A DNA stretch of 7,821 bases. Source: Cyanobacteria bacterium M_surface_7_m2_040. Lineage in GTDB: Bacteria > Cyanobacteriota > Cyanobacteriia > PCC-6307 > Cyanobiaceae. The position numbers and the translations under genes are program-made. Below, in pieces: positions 1-6,800 of this stretch. How positions within the stretch are numbered: position 1 is the stretch's first letter; every line of letters starts with the position of its first letter. Under the pieces are notes generated by a model. The model had not been told where the DNA came from. It ran no database searches and worked only from the letters and a program-made list of their open reading frames with translations. The stretch is from contig VGPQ01000054.1 of NCBI GenBank assembly GCA_016882555.1, positions 1 to 7,821 on the forward strand, read 5' to 3'.

Positions 1-20
1 CCGATCCCGAAGATGTTCAT
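1..20 (-). CDS. tatA: Probable TatA/Hcf106-type twin-arginine translocase subunit, N-terminal fragment (cut by window edge)
   Basis: Only six codons plus two bases are visible, reading MNIFGI and then probably G. Cyanobacterial TatA proteins commonly begin MNIFG(I/V)GLPE, and from memory tatA follows psbH in several picocyanobacterial genomes; both points support the call. TatA forms the size-adaptable pore of the Tat pathway, which moves folded proteins across the thylakoid and plasma membranes. The start lies 25 nt after the psbH stop on the same strand, so the two genes are probably co-transcribed. No Shine-Dalgarno sequence precedes the ATG. The start codon lies inside a small inverted repeat. 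The identity rests on very few residues and on context, so it could be another short membrane protein. Confidence 0.6.
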
Positions 21-32
21 GGCAGAACCATG
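18..32 (-). promoter_or_regulatory. Inverted repeat enclosing the tatA start codon
   Basis: Perfect 5-bp arms CATGG and CCATG flank a 5-nt loop. On the minus-strand transcript the ATG of the downstream gene is the last three bases of the 3' arm. A hairpin here could limit independent ribosome entry and favour coupling to psbH translation. The stem is short, and the function is inferred. Confidence 0.25.
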
Positions 33-45
33 GGGGCGGCGTGGA

Positions 46-246
46 TCAGCTGATGCCGTTCCAGTTGACGTTGATGCCCTCGAGCAGCAGCGACTTGTTG
101 TACAGCTGCAGGATCACCAGCAGGAAGACCAGGAACAGCACCATGAAGATGCCCATCACGGGCGTGGTGCCCCAGCCGGGAACCACCTTGCCGTATTCGG
201 AGTTCAGCGGGCGCAGCAGGTCTCCAAGACGGGTGCGTTGAGCCAT
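46..246 (-). CDS. psbH: Photosystem II reaction centre protein H (PsbH)
   Basis: This 66-residue protein is a full-length match to cyanobacterial PsbH. PsbH is a single-span photosystem II subunit beside CP47 that helps stabilise the QB site and bicarbonate binding. Visible hallmarks are the N-terminal [20 protein letters not shown] stretch (residues 8-27), one hydrophobic helix at about residues 30-50, and a short lumenal tail containing YNKSLLLEG. The N terminus lacks the phosphorylated Thr-rich extension of plant PsbH, as usual in cyanobacteria. The ATG at 246-244 is supported by GAGAGG at 263-258, with an 11-nt spacer. It is divergent from psbN and is followed 25 nt later by a probable tatA on the same strand. 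Expression is probably driven from the psbH-psbN gap. Confidence 0.97.
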   Translation of the reverse strand: MAQRTRLGDLLRPLNSEYGKVVPGWGTTPVMGIFMVLFLVFLLVILQLYNKSLLLEGINVNWNGIS

Positions 247-351
247 GGGGACAGGGGCCTCTCAGGCGATGGTGCGGTCTGGTTACTGTAAGGGCCTTGG
301 CTCCCTGGCCGCGCCGGGCTGTCAAGCGTTGTGATGGAAGGCTTCGCGACC
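247..351. promoter_or_regulatory. Divergent psbH/psbN intergenic region
   Basis: This 105-nt gap must contain the promoters of both photosystem genes or of their operons. The imperfect palindrome TTACTGTAA (283-291) holds a possible minus-strand -10 element, TACAGT (290-285), which would give a psbH leader of roughly 30 nt. A perfect TTGACA occurs on the minus strand at 325-320, but it is 29 nt from that -10, too far for a standard sigma-70 pair. The 17-nt position instead carries the poor hexamer AGCCAA. No clear psbN promoter was found. Element assignments are tentative; the presence of divergent promoters follows from gene layout. Confidence 0.45.
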
Positions 352-501
352 ATGGAACCCAGCAGCACCGGCTCACCAGCCCTGAACGTGGCCATCGCCG
401 TGCTGGTGGCGCTGCTGGGCCTCACCGGCTTCGGCATCTACACCGCCTTCGGCCCCCCCTCCAAGCAGCTCACCGATCCGTTCGACGACCACGACGACTG
501 A
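352..501 (+). CDS. psbN: Photosystem II assembly protein PsbN
   Basis: This 49-residue protein is typical of PsbN. It has a short N terminus (MEPSSTGSPAL), one transmembrane helix at about residues 11-32, and the conserved tail TAFGPPSKQLTDPFDDHDD, which is diagnostic. PsbN was first listed as a photosystem II subunit, but plant work showed it is a thylakoid assembly and repair factor rather than part of the final complex. The ATG at 352 is preferred because GGAAGG (336-341) precedes it with a 10-nt spacer and the resulting N terminus fits the family. An in-frame ATG at 334 and GTG at 331 could add six or seven residues, but they lack a ribosome site. Its stop lies 10 nt from the stop of the convergent mannosidase gene. 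Confidence 0.96.
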   Translation: MEPSSTGSPALNVAIAVLVALLGLTGFGIYTAFGPPSKQLTDPFDDHDD

Positions 502-511
502 GCCGCTGCGC

Positions 512-3500
512 TCAAGGCCCCACCGGCGCGATCCGCCAGAACCCGATTGCCCAGGGCAAGAGCAGCGGATCCGGCTGTGGCGATTCTTTGCCCTCGCTGC
601 TGACCAAAGGCTGATCCAGGCCATCCAACCGCTCCAACAGGCGCCACCGGGCCCCGAGATCGAGCCGCTGACGGCAGCTGGAGAGGTTCTGCACACTGAT
701 CACGGCAGCCGGCAACTGCCCATCCGCAGCGCCGCAGGGGCGCAAGCCCAGCAGCTGCAGATCCGATCCCAGGGGCGGCAACGTCAGCGGCGGCCCGTTG
801 TGGGCGGCCGGCCGCAGCGGCCGGCACCAGAGGGGCTCACGGAATCCCTGGGCCAACTGCGGCACCGCGGCAGCCCGCCAACCCTGCGCACAGGGAGTCA
901 GGGCAAGGCGCAGGCGCTGCCAACCATTGTCGGCCGAGGGATCGGGCCAGGTGGGTGCCCGCAGCAACGAGATCCCCAGCTCGGCGGGCGTGGCCGAGAC
1001 CCCCTGTGGGCCGTCGAGTACCACCGCCAAGCCGCCTCCTGGAGCAGCCGCCTCGGCTGCGATCCAGCTGATGGCCGGCGCCTCCCAGCGGCTCTGCTCC
1101 CGTGCCGTGAGGGCCTCGGCCGGGCGCTCGATCACGCCGCCGCTGGTGTCGGCGGCCCAGCGGCTGGCCGGCTGGGCCAGCGGCAAGGCCAGGCGCAGCA
1201 GTTCATGGCGCTGGTGCCAGTCGACGCTCAGCACCAGCTCAAACCAGGGGGTGCCCGCCTGCAGCCGGCCGTCGAGGCGCACCGCACTGCTGCCGCAGCG
1301 ACCGCGCCAGCGCATCTGGGTGCAGAGCGGGCCCTGCTCGAGCCAGTGCAGAGCGGGCTCCCACTCCAGCGGCAGCGCCTGCTGGGCGTAATCAGCCGCC
1401 AGATCCCAGGCATCCCAGAACTCGCCCGCATCCCGGTAGCGGCGCAAACCCGGCGATCCCGCCAGGTAGCGGCGACCCCCGGCATCCTCAAGCTGCAACA
1501 GCCCCTGGGGTCCGATCTCAACGCTGAGCAGACCGTTGCCCAGGCGCCAGCGGCCCTCGCTCAAGGGCTCGCAGCTGACGGGCTGGCACACCTGTGCCGA
1601 GGGACCAGCGGGCGCGCTGCCGGCCGGCCGCCGCTCCAGCATCAGAGCGTCCACACCCGCCAATGGCGGCAGCTGCACCCAACTGCCGCCGGCAGCCGCT
1701 GGTTGGACCGCCAGTCGACGGCCATCAGCGCCACACCAATCACCGGGCGGCAGGCGCAGGCAGCGAGCCCGGGGCGAAAGCGGCTGCAGCTGAGCCACCG
1801 CCCAGCAGGCCGTACCCAGGCCAGCGCCGGCGCCTGCGAGCCACTGCTGCAACGCCTGATCCCGCTGCCGAGAGGCCTGGCGGCGGGCCGCGCGCCATTG
1901 GCCCTCGGCCTGTTCAAACACCTCCGGCACGGAGGTGCCGGGGAGGATGTCATGAAACTGCTGAAACAGCAGCGGGCGCCAATCGGGCGTGGACACAAAC
2001 CCCTCAGTCGAGCCCGCCCGCGGCAGGGCATGCAACCCGGCCAGGACCTGGGCCAGCTCAGCCTCCCGCAGCAGGCGCTCGAGCGTGCGGTTGTGGCGCT
2101 TCTGATCGGGCCGGCTGGTGGCGCAGCCGCGGTGCAGCTCCAGATAGAGCTCATCGCGCCAGACCGGCAGGCGCTCCGCTGCTGGCTGAAGCTGGTGCAG
2201 GTACTGCCTGAGGCTGCCGTGGCGCTGCGGGGCCATGGGCGCCCCCAACTCAGCCTGCCGCTGCCACAGGGCCAGCTGCTCGAGCATTTCGGCGGTGGGA
2301 CCGCCCCCATGGTCACCAACCCCAGGGAGCCACAGCGCCGCAGCCAGGCCTGTGGCCTGCTGCCACTGCAGGCGGTAACGCTCGATCGCCAGCGGGTCGC
2401 CGTCGGTCCCGATCGCTGCACTCAACAACGCCAGCACCTCGCTGCCGCAGCGGCTGCGCCAGCGAAACAAGCGATGGGGGAAGGGATTGGTGGCGTTCCA
2501 GGCGAGCTTGTGGGTGCAGAACCAGGTCACGCCGGTGGCCCGCGCGATCGCCGGCAGGCCCGCCCCGAAGCCGAAGCTGTCGGGCAGCCAGGCCAGCGCA
2601 TGGCTGAGCTGGGCAAACGCGGCACGGCTCCAGTGCTGACCAAGCTGGAACTGACGCAACAACGAAGCGCTGCTGATCAGCACACAGTCGGTCTCGACCC
2701 AGGGTCCGTTGATCGGTTCAAAGCGACCGGTCGCCACGGCCGCCTGCAGGCGTTCAAACAGAGCCGGCCGGTGACGCTGCAGCCAGGCATAGAGGGCTGG
2801 CGTCGAGTGGGCGAAGTGGAGCGTCGGAAAACGCTCCATCAGATCCAGCACCGAGGCAAAGGTGCGCTCCGCGGCCTCCCAGGTGTCGGCAACGGGCCAG
2901 AGCCAGGCAAGATCCAGGTGCGCATGGCCCAGCACGTGCACCAGCGGATCGCCCAGGCCCAGGGCCGAGGCCGCCGCCACCCCGGCTGGGAACTCCTGGC
3001 GGAGCTGCTCAAGCTGCACCCAGGTGGGGCGCAACAGACCCTCCGGATCGCTGGAATCCAACGGTTCGAGCTCCACCCGGCTGTGCACCAGGGCGCCGTC
3101 GTCGTGCAGGGGGCTGCGCAGGCGCAGGTCCAGGTCGAGGGGCTGCCCGCGCCACCAGGCGTCCGGCAGTGGCCAGCGGCAGGCACTGTCAAACAGATCG
3201 CCCCGGTGCACCAGGGCGCCGTCCACTCGCAGTTCGACCGCTTCGGACCACCAGCGCAGCACCAGCCGGGCCCGGGCCCGCTCCGCGAGCGCCCGCCAAG
3301 GATCTGGGCAGCTGAGGCGAAGCCGAAGCCGCCGGGTGGAGCCCCCCCGCGGCCAGATGATCAGGCCACGCTCGTGCCAATCGGGACGGTGGCAGGCGCC
3401 CCAGGGATCGGCCAGGGCCTCCCGCCACTGACCCTTGGCGCCCTCGGCCAGCCAGCACGGCTGGAGATCCAGGGCTAAAGATGACTGAATCGTTTCAATC

Positions 3501-3535
3501 CGCTCCGCCAATGGCACCTCTGGGGGCTCGGGCAT
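512..3535 (-). CDS. GH38 family alpha-mannosidase (cytoplasmic type)
   Basis: This 1007-residue protein has the bacterial GH38 layout: an ancillary beta-rich N-terminal domain (about 1-195), the catalytic domain (about 198-455), the middle helical domain (about 460-550) and the C-terminal beta domains (about 655-1007). The zinc site is intact: His206 and Asp208 in GHAHLDLAW, the predicted nucleophile Asp319 in WLPDSFGFG, and His528 in QQFHDILPGTS. Other family landmarks are GVGDHGGGPT (405-414), ELYLELHRG (462-470), WDAWDL (707-712) and LLRAPTWPDP (857-866). GH38 enzymes hydrolyse alpha-mannosides with retention, usually in glycan turnover; some act on mannosylglycerate derivatives. No signal peptide or membrane segment is seen, so it is probably cytoplasmic. 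The ATG at 3535 is the first plausible start, although AAAGG directly abuts it, which is a poor spacing. It is visibly GC-richer than the outer-membrane gene downstream. The substrate is unknown. Confidence 0.93.
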   Translation of the reverse strand: MPEPPEVPLAERIETIQSSLALDLQPCWLAEGAKGQWREALADPWGACHRPDWHERGLIIWPRGGSTRRLRLRLSCPDPWRALAERARARLVLRWWSEAVELRVDGALVHRGDLFDSACRWPLPDAWWRGQPLDLDLRLRSPLHDDGALVHSRVELEPLDSSDPEGLLRPTWVQLEQLRQEFPAGVAAASALGLGDPLVHVLGHAHLDLAWLWPVADTWEAAERTFASVLDLMERFPTLHFAHSTPALYAWLQRHRPALFERLQAAVATGRFEPINGPWVETDCVLISSASLLRQFQLGQHWSRAAFAQLSHALAWLPDSFGFGAGLPAIARATGVTWFCTHKLAWNATNPFPHRLFRWRSRCGSEVLALLSAAIGTDGDPLAIERYRLQWQQATGLAAALWLPGVGDHGGGPTAEMLEQLALWQRQAELGAPMAPQRHGSLRQYLHQLQPAAERLPVWRDELYLELHRGCATSRPDQKRHNRTLERLLREAELAQVLAGLHALPRAGSTEGFVSTPDWRPLLFQQFHDILPGTSVPEVFEQAEGQWRAARRQASRQRDQALQQWLAGAGAGLGTACWAVAQLQPLSPRARCLRLPPGDWCGADGRRLAVQPAAAGGSWVQLPPLAGVDALMLERRPAGSAPAGPSAQVCQPVSCEPLSEGRWRLGNGLLSVEIGPQGLLQLEDAGGRRYLAGSPGLRRYRDAGEFWDAWDLAADYAQQALPLEWEPALHWLEQGPLCTQMRWRGRCGSSAVRLDGRLQAGTPWFELVLSVDWHQRHELLRLALPLAQPASRWAADTSGGVIERPAEALTAREQSRWEAPAISWIAAEAAAPGGGLAVVLDGPQGVSATPAELGISLLRAPTWPDPSADNGWQRLRLALTPCAQGWRAAAVPQLAQGFREPLWCRPLRPAAHNGPPLTLPPLGSDLQLLGLRPCGAADGQLPAAVISVQNLSSCRQRLDLGARWRLLERLDGLDQPLVSSEGKESPQPDPLLLPWAIGFWRIAPVGP

Positions 3536-3568
3536 CCTTTGATGGCCTGCCAGGACCCATAGGATGAT

Positions 3569-3582
3569 GGGCCATCTGGCCC
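3569..3582. repeat. Inverted repeat, GGGCC arms
   Basis: GGGCC (3569-3573) and GGCCC (3578-3582) are perfect 5-bp arms around the loop ATCT. The element lies in the mannosidase/psbI gap, two bases before a second inverted repeat. It could be an RNA hairpin in the psbI leader or part of an operator. It has no T-tract, so it is not a standard terminator. Confidence 0.35.
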
Positions 3583-3584
3583 GA

Positions 3585-3598
3585 TGGTCCAGGGACCA
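3585..3598. repeat. Inverted repeat, TGGTCC/GGACCA
   Basis: These are perfect 6-bp arms separated by AG, making a near-palindrome of 14 bp. The short spacer suits a dimeric protein binding site better than an RNA hairpin, because a 2-nt loop is strained. It lies between the divergent starts of the mannosidase gene and psbI, so a regulator bound here could act on either. Chance occurrence in GC-rich DNA is possible. Confidence 0.35.
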
Positions 3599-3616
3599 CC
3601 TCCTCTCTGGATCTCA

Positions 3617-3646
3617 CCCAGCCCAGATCCAGCCCAGCCCAAGCCC
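3617..3646 (-). other. Five regularly spaced G-triplets on the minus strand (G-quadruplex candidate)
   Basis: C-triplets on the plus strand at 3617-3619, 3622-3624, 3633-3635, 3638-3640 and 3644-3646 mean five GGG runs on the minus strand, with loops of 3, 2, 8 and 2 nt. One loop is one base longer than the usual limit of 7, so this is a borderline G-quadruplex pattern. On the psbI transcript the same tract is C-rich with a repeated AGCCC unit and should stay unstructured. Function is inferred. Confidence 0.3.
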
Positions 3647-3663
3647 GACTCGCAAGCTCGACC

Positions 3664-3783
3664 ATGCTCGCCCTCAAGATTTCGGTTTATTCGGTCGTCT
3701 TCTTCTTCATCGGGATTTTCGTGTTCGGCTTCCTCGCCAGCGATCCCAGCCGTACCCCGAGCCGCAAAGACCTCGAAGAGTGA
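3664..3783 (+). CDS. psbI: Photosystem II reaction centre protein I (PsbI)
   Basis: This 39-residue protein is a clear full-length match to PsbI. It begins [17 protein letters not shown], has one transmembrane helix at about residues 6-24, and has the conserved stromal tail [17 protein letters not shown]. PsbI sits beside the D1 protein in the photosystem II core and aids early assembly and dimer stability. Length and sequence are normal for the family, and the ATG at 3664 gives the canonical MLxLKI N terminus. No ribosome site is obvious; the leader just upstream is C-rich. The next gene on the same strand begins 53 nt downstream, so co-transcription is possible. The coding part is visibly less GC-rich than the mannosidase gene, as expected for a hydrophobic peptide rich in Phe and Ile codons. 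It is easily missed by length-filtered gene finding. Confidence 0.97.
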   Translation: MLALKISVYSVVFFFIGIFVFGFLASDPSRTPSRKDLEE

Positions 3784-3803
3784 TCCGAGGGACACTTCCC
3801 GGA
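3784..3803 (+). other. Bulged stem-loop directly after the psbI stop codon
   Basis: TCC (3784-3786) and GGGA (3789-3792) pair with TCCC (3797-3800) and GGA (3801-3803). This gives a 7-bp stem with a 2-nt bulge and the loop CACT. It begins at the first base after psbI. It lacks a T-tract, so it may protect the psbI mRNA 3' end or weaken read-through rather than terminate fully. It could also be chance in GC-rich sequence. Confidence 0.3.
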
Positions 3804-3836
3804 CCGCGGCAGCACAGCTGATTCGCAGCATCGCGC

Positions 3837-6800
3837 GTGGCAGGATCAGCCGCACTTGTGCTTGCGGCCAGACCTGTGCCCCTGATCCGGTCCTTCCGAT
3901 CGGCATGCGTCGCCGCAGGTCTTGGTTCCCTGCTGAGCGGCCTGCCTGCTGCTGAGGCGGCTGCCCTTAACTCCGGGCAACAACAGACGCAACAACAGAC
4001 CGGGAACGGAACCAACCCAACCCAACCCTCCACTCCGGTGACCGGGGGGCCCGCCCGCAACGCCGCGGCCTCCAACCTCCCCGACGAGGCGGAACTGCCG
4101 CTGGAGCTCCAACTCAGCGCCAATGACCTGCGCTACGACGGGGTTCTGGGCCGGGTGATCGCCGAAGGCAACGTGCAGGCCATGGTGGCCGGCGGGCGCC
4201 TGTTGGCCGATCGGCTCGAATACGACACCCAAAGCCGCACGGTGTTCGCCCGCGGCAGCGTCAGGCTGCAACGGGGACAGCAGTACCTCCAGGCCAGCCA
4301 ATTGCGGTACAGCCTGCTGGAGGGGAGCGGTGAAGCCGACGACGTCTACGGCATCCTCGACCTCGATGGCAGCGACAGCGACTTGGCCATCAACCAAGCG
4401 CCATCGGAACCGCTGCCACCCGCCGAACCGCTGAGCTGCAGCCCGATTCTGCCGCCTGTTCCCAACTGGCATCCCTACAACTGGGCCGTGACCGCCTGGG
4501 GCGGCGGGCAAATGATCGACGCCAACTTCGGCGACTCGTTTTTTTTCAATGGCCGCTGGCGGCCTGAATACATCGGCGGCATCGGCATCAACAAACGCAT
4601 CGTCGACGGCGGTCCGTTTTCCCTCGAGCTGGATGCCAACGTGCTGGGCCATGCGGCCGCCGCCCAGGCCGGCGGCCAGTACAACCAGGCCGTGCCGTAT
4701 GCAGCGGTACCGGCCCAGGCCTTTGCTGAAGGCACCTTCGGCCTGGGCCTGCGCATCTGGATGCAGCCCTGGCTGAGCCTGTTTCTGGTGGAAGGCGCTA
4801 GTTACACCAGCCAGGCCAGCAATTACGAGCGCACCTTCCGCAACCGCTACTCCCAGTTGCTCAACTACCTCGCCTTTGAGGTGGAGGCGCTGATCAACCC
4901 GCGCTGGTCGTTGGTGGGTCGGCTCCATCACCGTTCAGGCGCCTATGGCGTCTACAGCGGTGTGCGCGAAGGCAGCAACGGCTATCTGGTGGGCATGCGG
5001 TATCGCTTTGGGGCCCAAGCCAAGGGGCGCGCCAAACCGGCAATGCCTCCGGCCCAGGGCTGTGCGGGCGCTCCACCGCCGACGAGCGTGGCCGACAGCT
5101 CGATGACAGCGGCCCTCAACCGGGCGGCCTCGGGCCAAAGCGGAACACGATCGTCAACAGGGTCCGAGAACAAGTCCGCCACCACACCTGCCCCCCCCCA
5201 AGGCAAGCAACCGGGCCTCTGGCAGGTGGCCCGCGCCCAGGAGCAGGCGCGCAAGGAGGCGATCAGCCGCATTCAGCAACGGGTGAGCGATTTGAAGCTG
5301 CAGCAGTCGCTGCGGCTGGAACGCCGGTTCGGTTTTGACGACCGTGAAACCAGCCCCGACACCGCCAACGTCTATGGCGGGATCCGGCCCGAACAACTCA
5401 AGGATCTCAACACCACCGCCAACATGAAACTGGTGGACGGCGGCATCAGCCGCTGGCGGTTCCAGACCCGTTCCATGAAACTCAGCGCCACAGGCTGGAG
5501 TGCTTCACGGGTCGGGTTGACCAACGATCCCTTCACACCGGCGCAATCGTGGCTGGAAGCGGTGGGAGTGACGGTGGGCCTGAATGCCAAGGGCGACACC
5601 ATCATTGCGGCGCGTTCCACCCGCATCCTGCTGGAAGACCGGTTGCCGATTCCGGGACGCCAGCGTCAGCGGCTGCGCAAGAACCACATCGACACCCCGG
5701 TGGTCGCTGGCTTCGATGTGCGCGACCGCGATGGGGTGGTTGTCGGCTATGAAGCCAAGCCGATTACTGTGGCCAAGACCGGCACCCTGCGCCTGCAGCC
5801 CCAGTTCATGCTGCAGCGCACGATCGATGGCGTCACCAACAGCTACCCGCTGCCCGGTTCTCCACCTGCCAGCCCAGGTGTAGCTCAACCGGTCAACACG
5901 GGCGACCAGTTCGGCCTGCTGGCGCGCTGGAGCGACAACCGCTGGGGTTTTGCCAGCAAGGCGACCCTCGACATTTCGACGTTCAACTCCGAAAACTTCG
6001 CCAACGGGACCCGCAGCTGGGGCGACATCGCCCGCAACGTGAAATTGCCATTGCTGGGGGAGAGCACAGCCCGCCTGTTTGGCGCCTACCGCTACCGCGC
6101 CTGGAACGGCTCGTTGGGCGAACAGGATGTCTACACCGCCTACGGCGCGTCCCTGGAAGACGAAGGCAAACTGCCCGATTGGGGCAAGGTGAAGAACTTT
6201 TTCTACTGGCGGCTCGGCCTTGGCAACTTCAGAGCCTGCAGCTCCAATTGCCCGACCAACAGCACCAGCGGCACCGCAGCGATTCCCAATCTGGCCGAAT
6301 ACTGGCGCGGCAATGCCATCGCCTCGCTGACCAGCTCCTTGCGGCTCTGGAGCGGCAAGCCCCTCGCCCTGACTGCGGATCAGGCCTTCCAGAACTCCCC
6401 CGTGCCGATTGTGCCCGGACTGAAGTTCGACACCAACGTCACCGGTGCCCTGGCCTACTACGACGATGGTCAGTACCAGAACACCCTGGCCTTCTCAGCC
6501 GGCCCGGTGATCACGCTGGGGCACTTCAGCAAACCCTTCCTCGACTACACCCAGTTCGCCGTCACGGGAGGGGTCACGCTCAGATCGGGCATCAGCCCCC
6601 TCAGTTTTGACCGCGCCGTCGACCTGGGAACCCTGAACTTCGGCATCACCCAGCAGATCGTGGGACCAATGCTGTTGAGTGTCGGTTATGGCGTCAACGT
6701 CGACCCCGCCTCCAGCAACTACGGCGCCACCACCGGCTCTTACGTGGAACTGCGCTGGCAGCGGCGCGCCTACGACATCGGCATCTACTACAGCCCGTAC

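Larger units (their letters stand above)
3536..3663. promoter_or_regulatory. Divergent mannosidase/psbI intergenic region
   Basis: This 128-nt gap carries the start regions of two oppositely transcribed genes. On the plus strand TTGATG (3539-3544) and TAGGAT (3560-3565) could be a weak -35/-10 pair for psbI, but the 15-nt spacer is short. Transcription from there would give a leader of about 90 nt containing two inverted repeats and a C-triplet run, listed separately. No ribosome binding site stands out before the psbI ATG. No convincing minus-strand promoter for the mannosidase gene was found. Confidence 0.35.

Noticed and set aside
320..325. Minus-strand TTGACA as a psbH -35 element
   Set aside because: The hexamer is perfect, but there is no acceptable -10 at 16-19 nt and the best -10-like site is 29 nt away. 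It is kept only as a note in the intergenic entry.
453..459. C7 run in psbN as a possible slippage site
   Set aside because: It encodes the invariant GPPSKQL motif (Gly-Pro-Pro-Ser), so coding constraint explains it and the length is modest.
800..3478. Very long plus-strand open frame (892 codons) opposite the mannosidase gene
   Set aside because: It lies fully antisense to a gene with intact GH38 motifs. Its translation is low-complexity Gln/Ala/Arg/Gly-rich with no recognisable domain. Long stop-free antisense frames are common in GC-rich genes.
3475..3906. Minus-strand open frame of 143 codons spanning the psbI region
   Set aside because: It runs antisense through psbI and across the intergenic region, has no recognisable domain, and is contradicted by the strong PsbI match on the other strand.
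3846..4931. Minus-strand open frame of 361 codons opposite the outer-membrane protein gene
   Set aside because: It is composition-driven, with no family motif, and overlaps a well-supported coding region with signal peptide and OstA-like domain.
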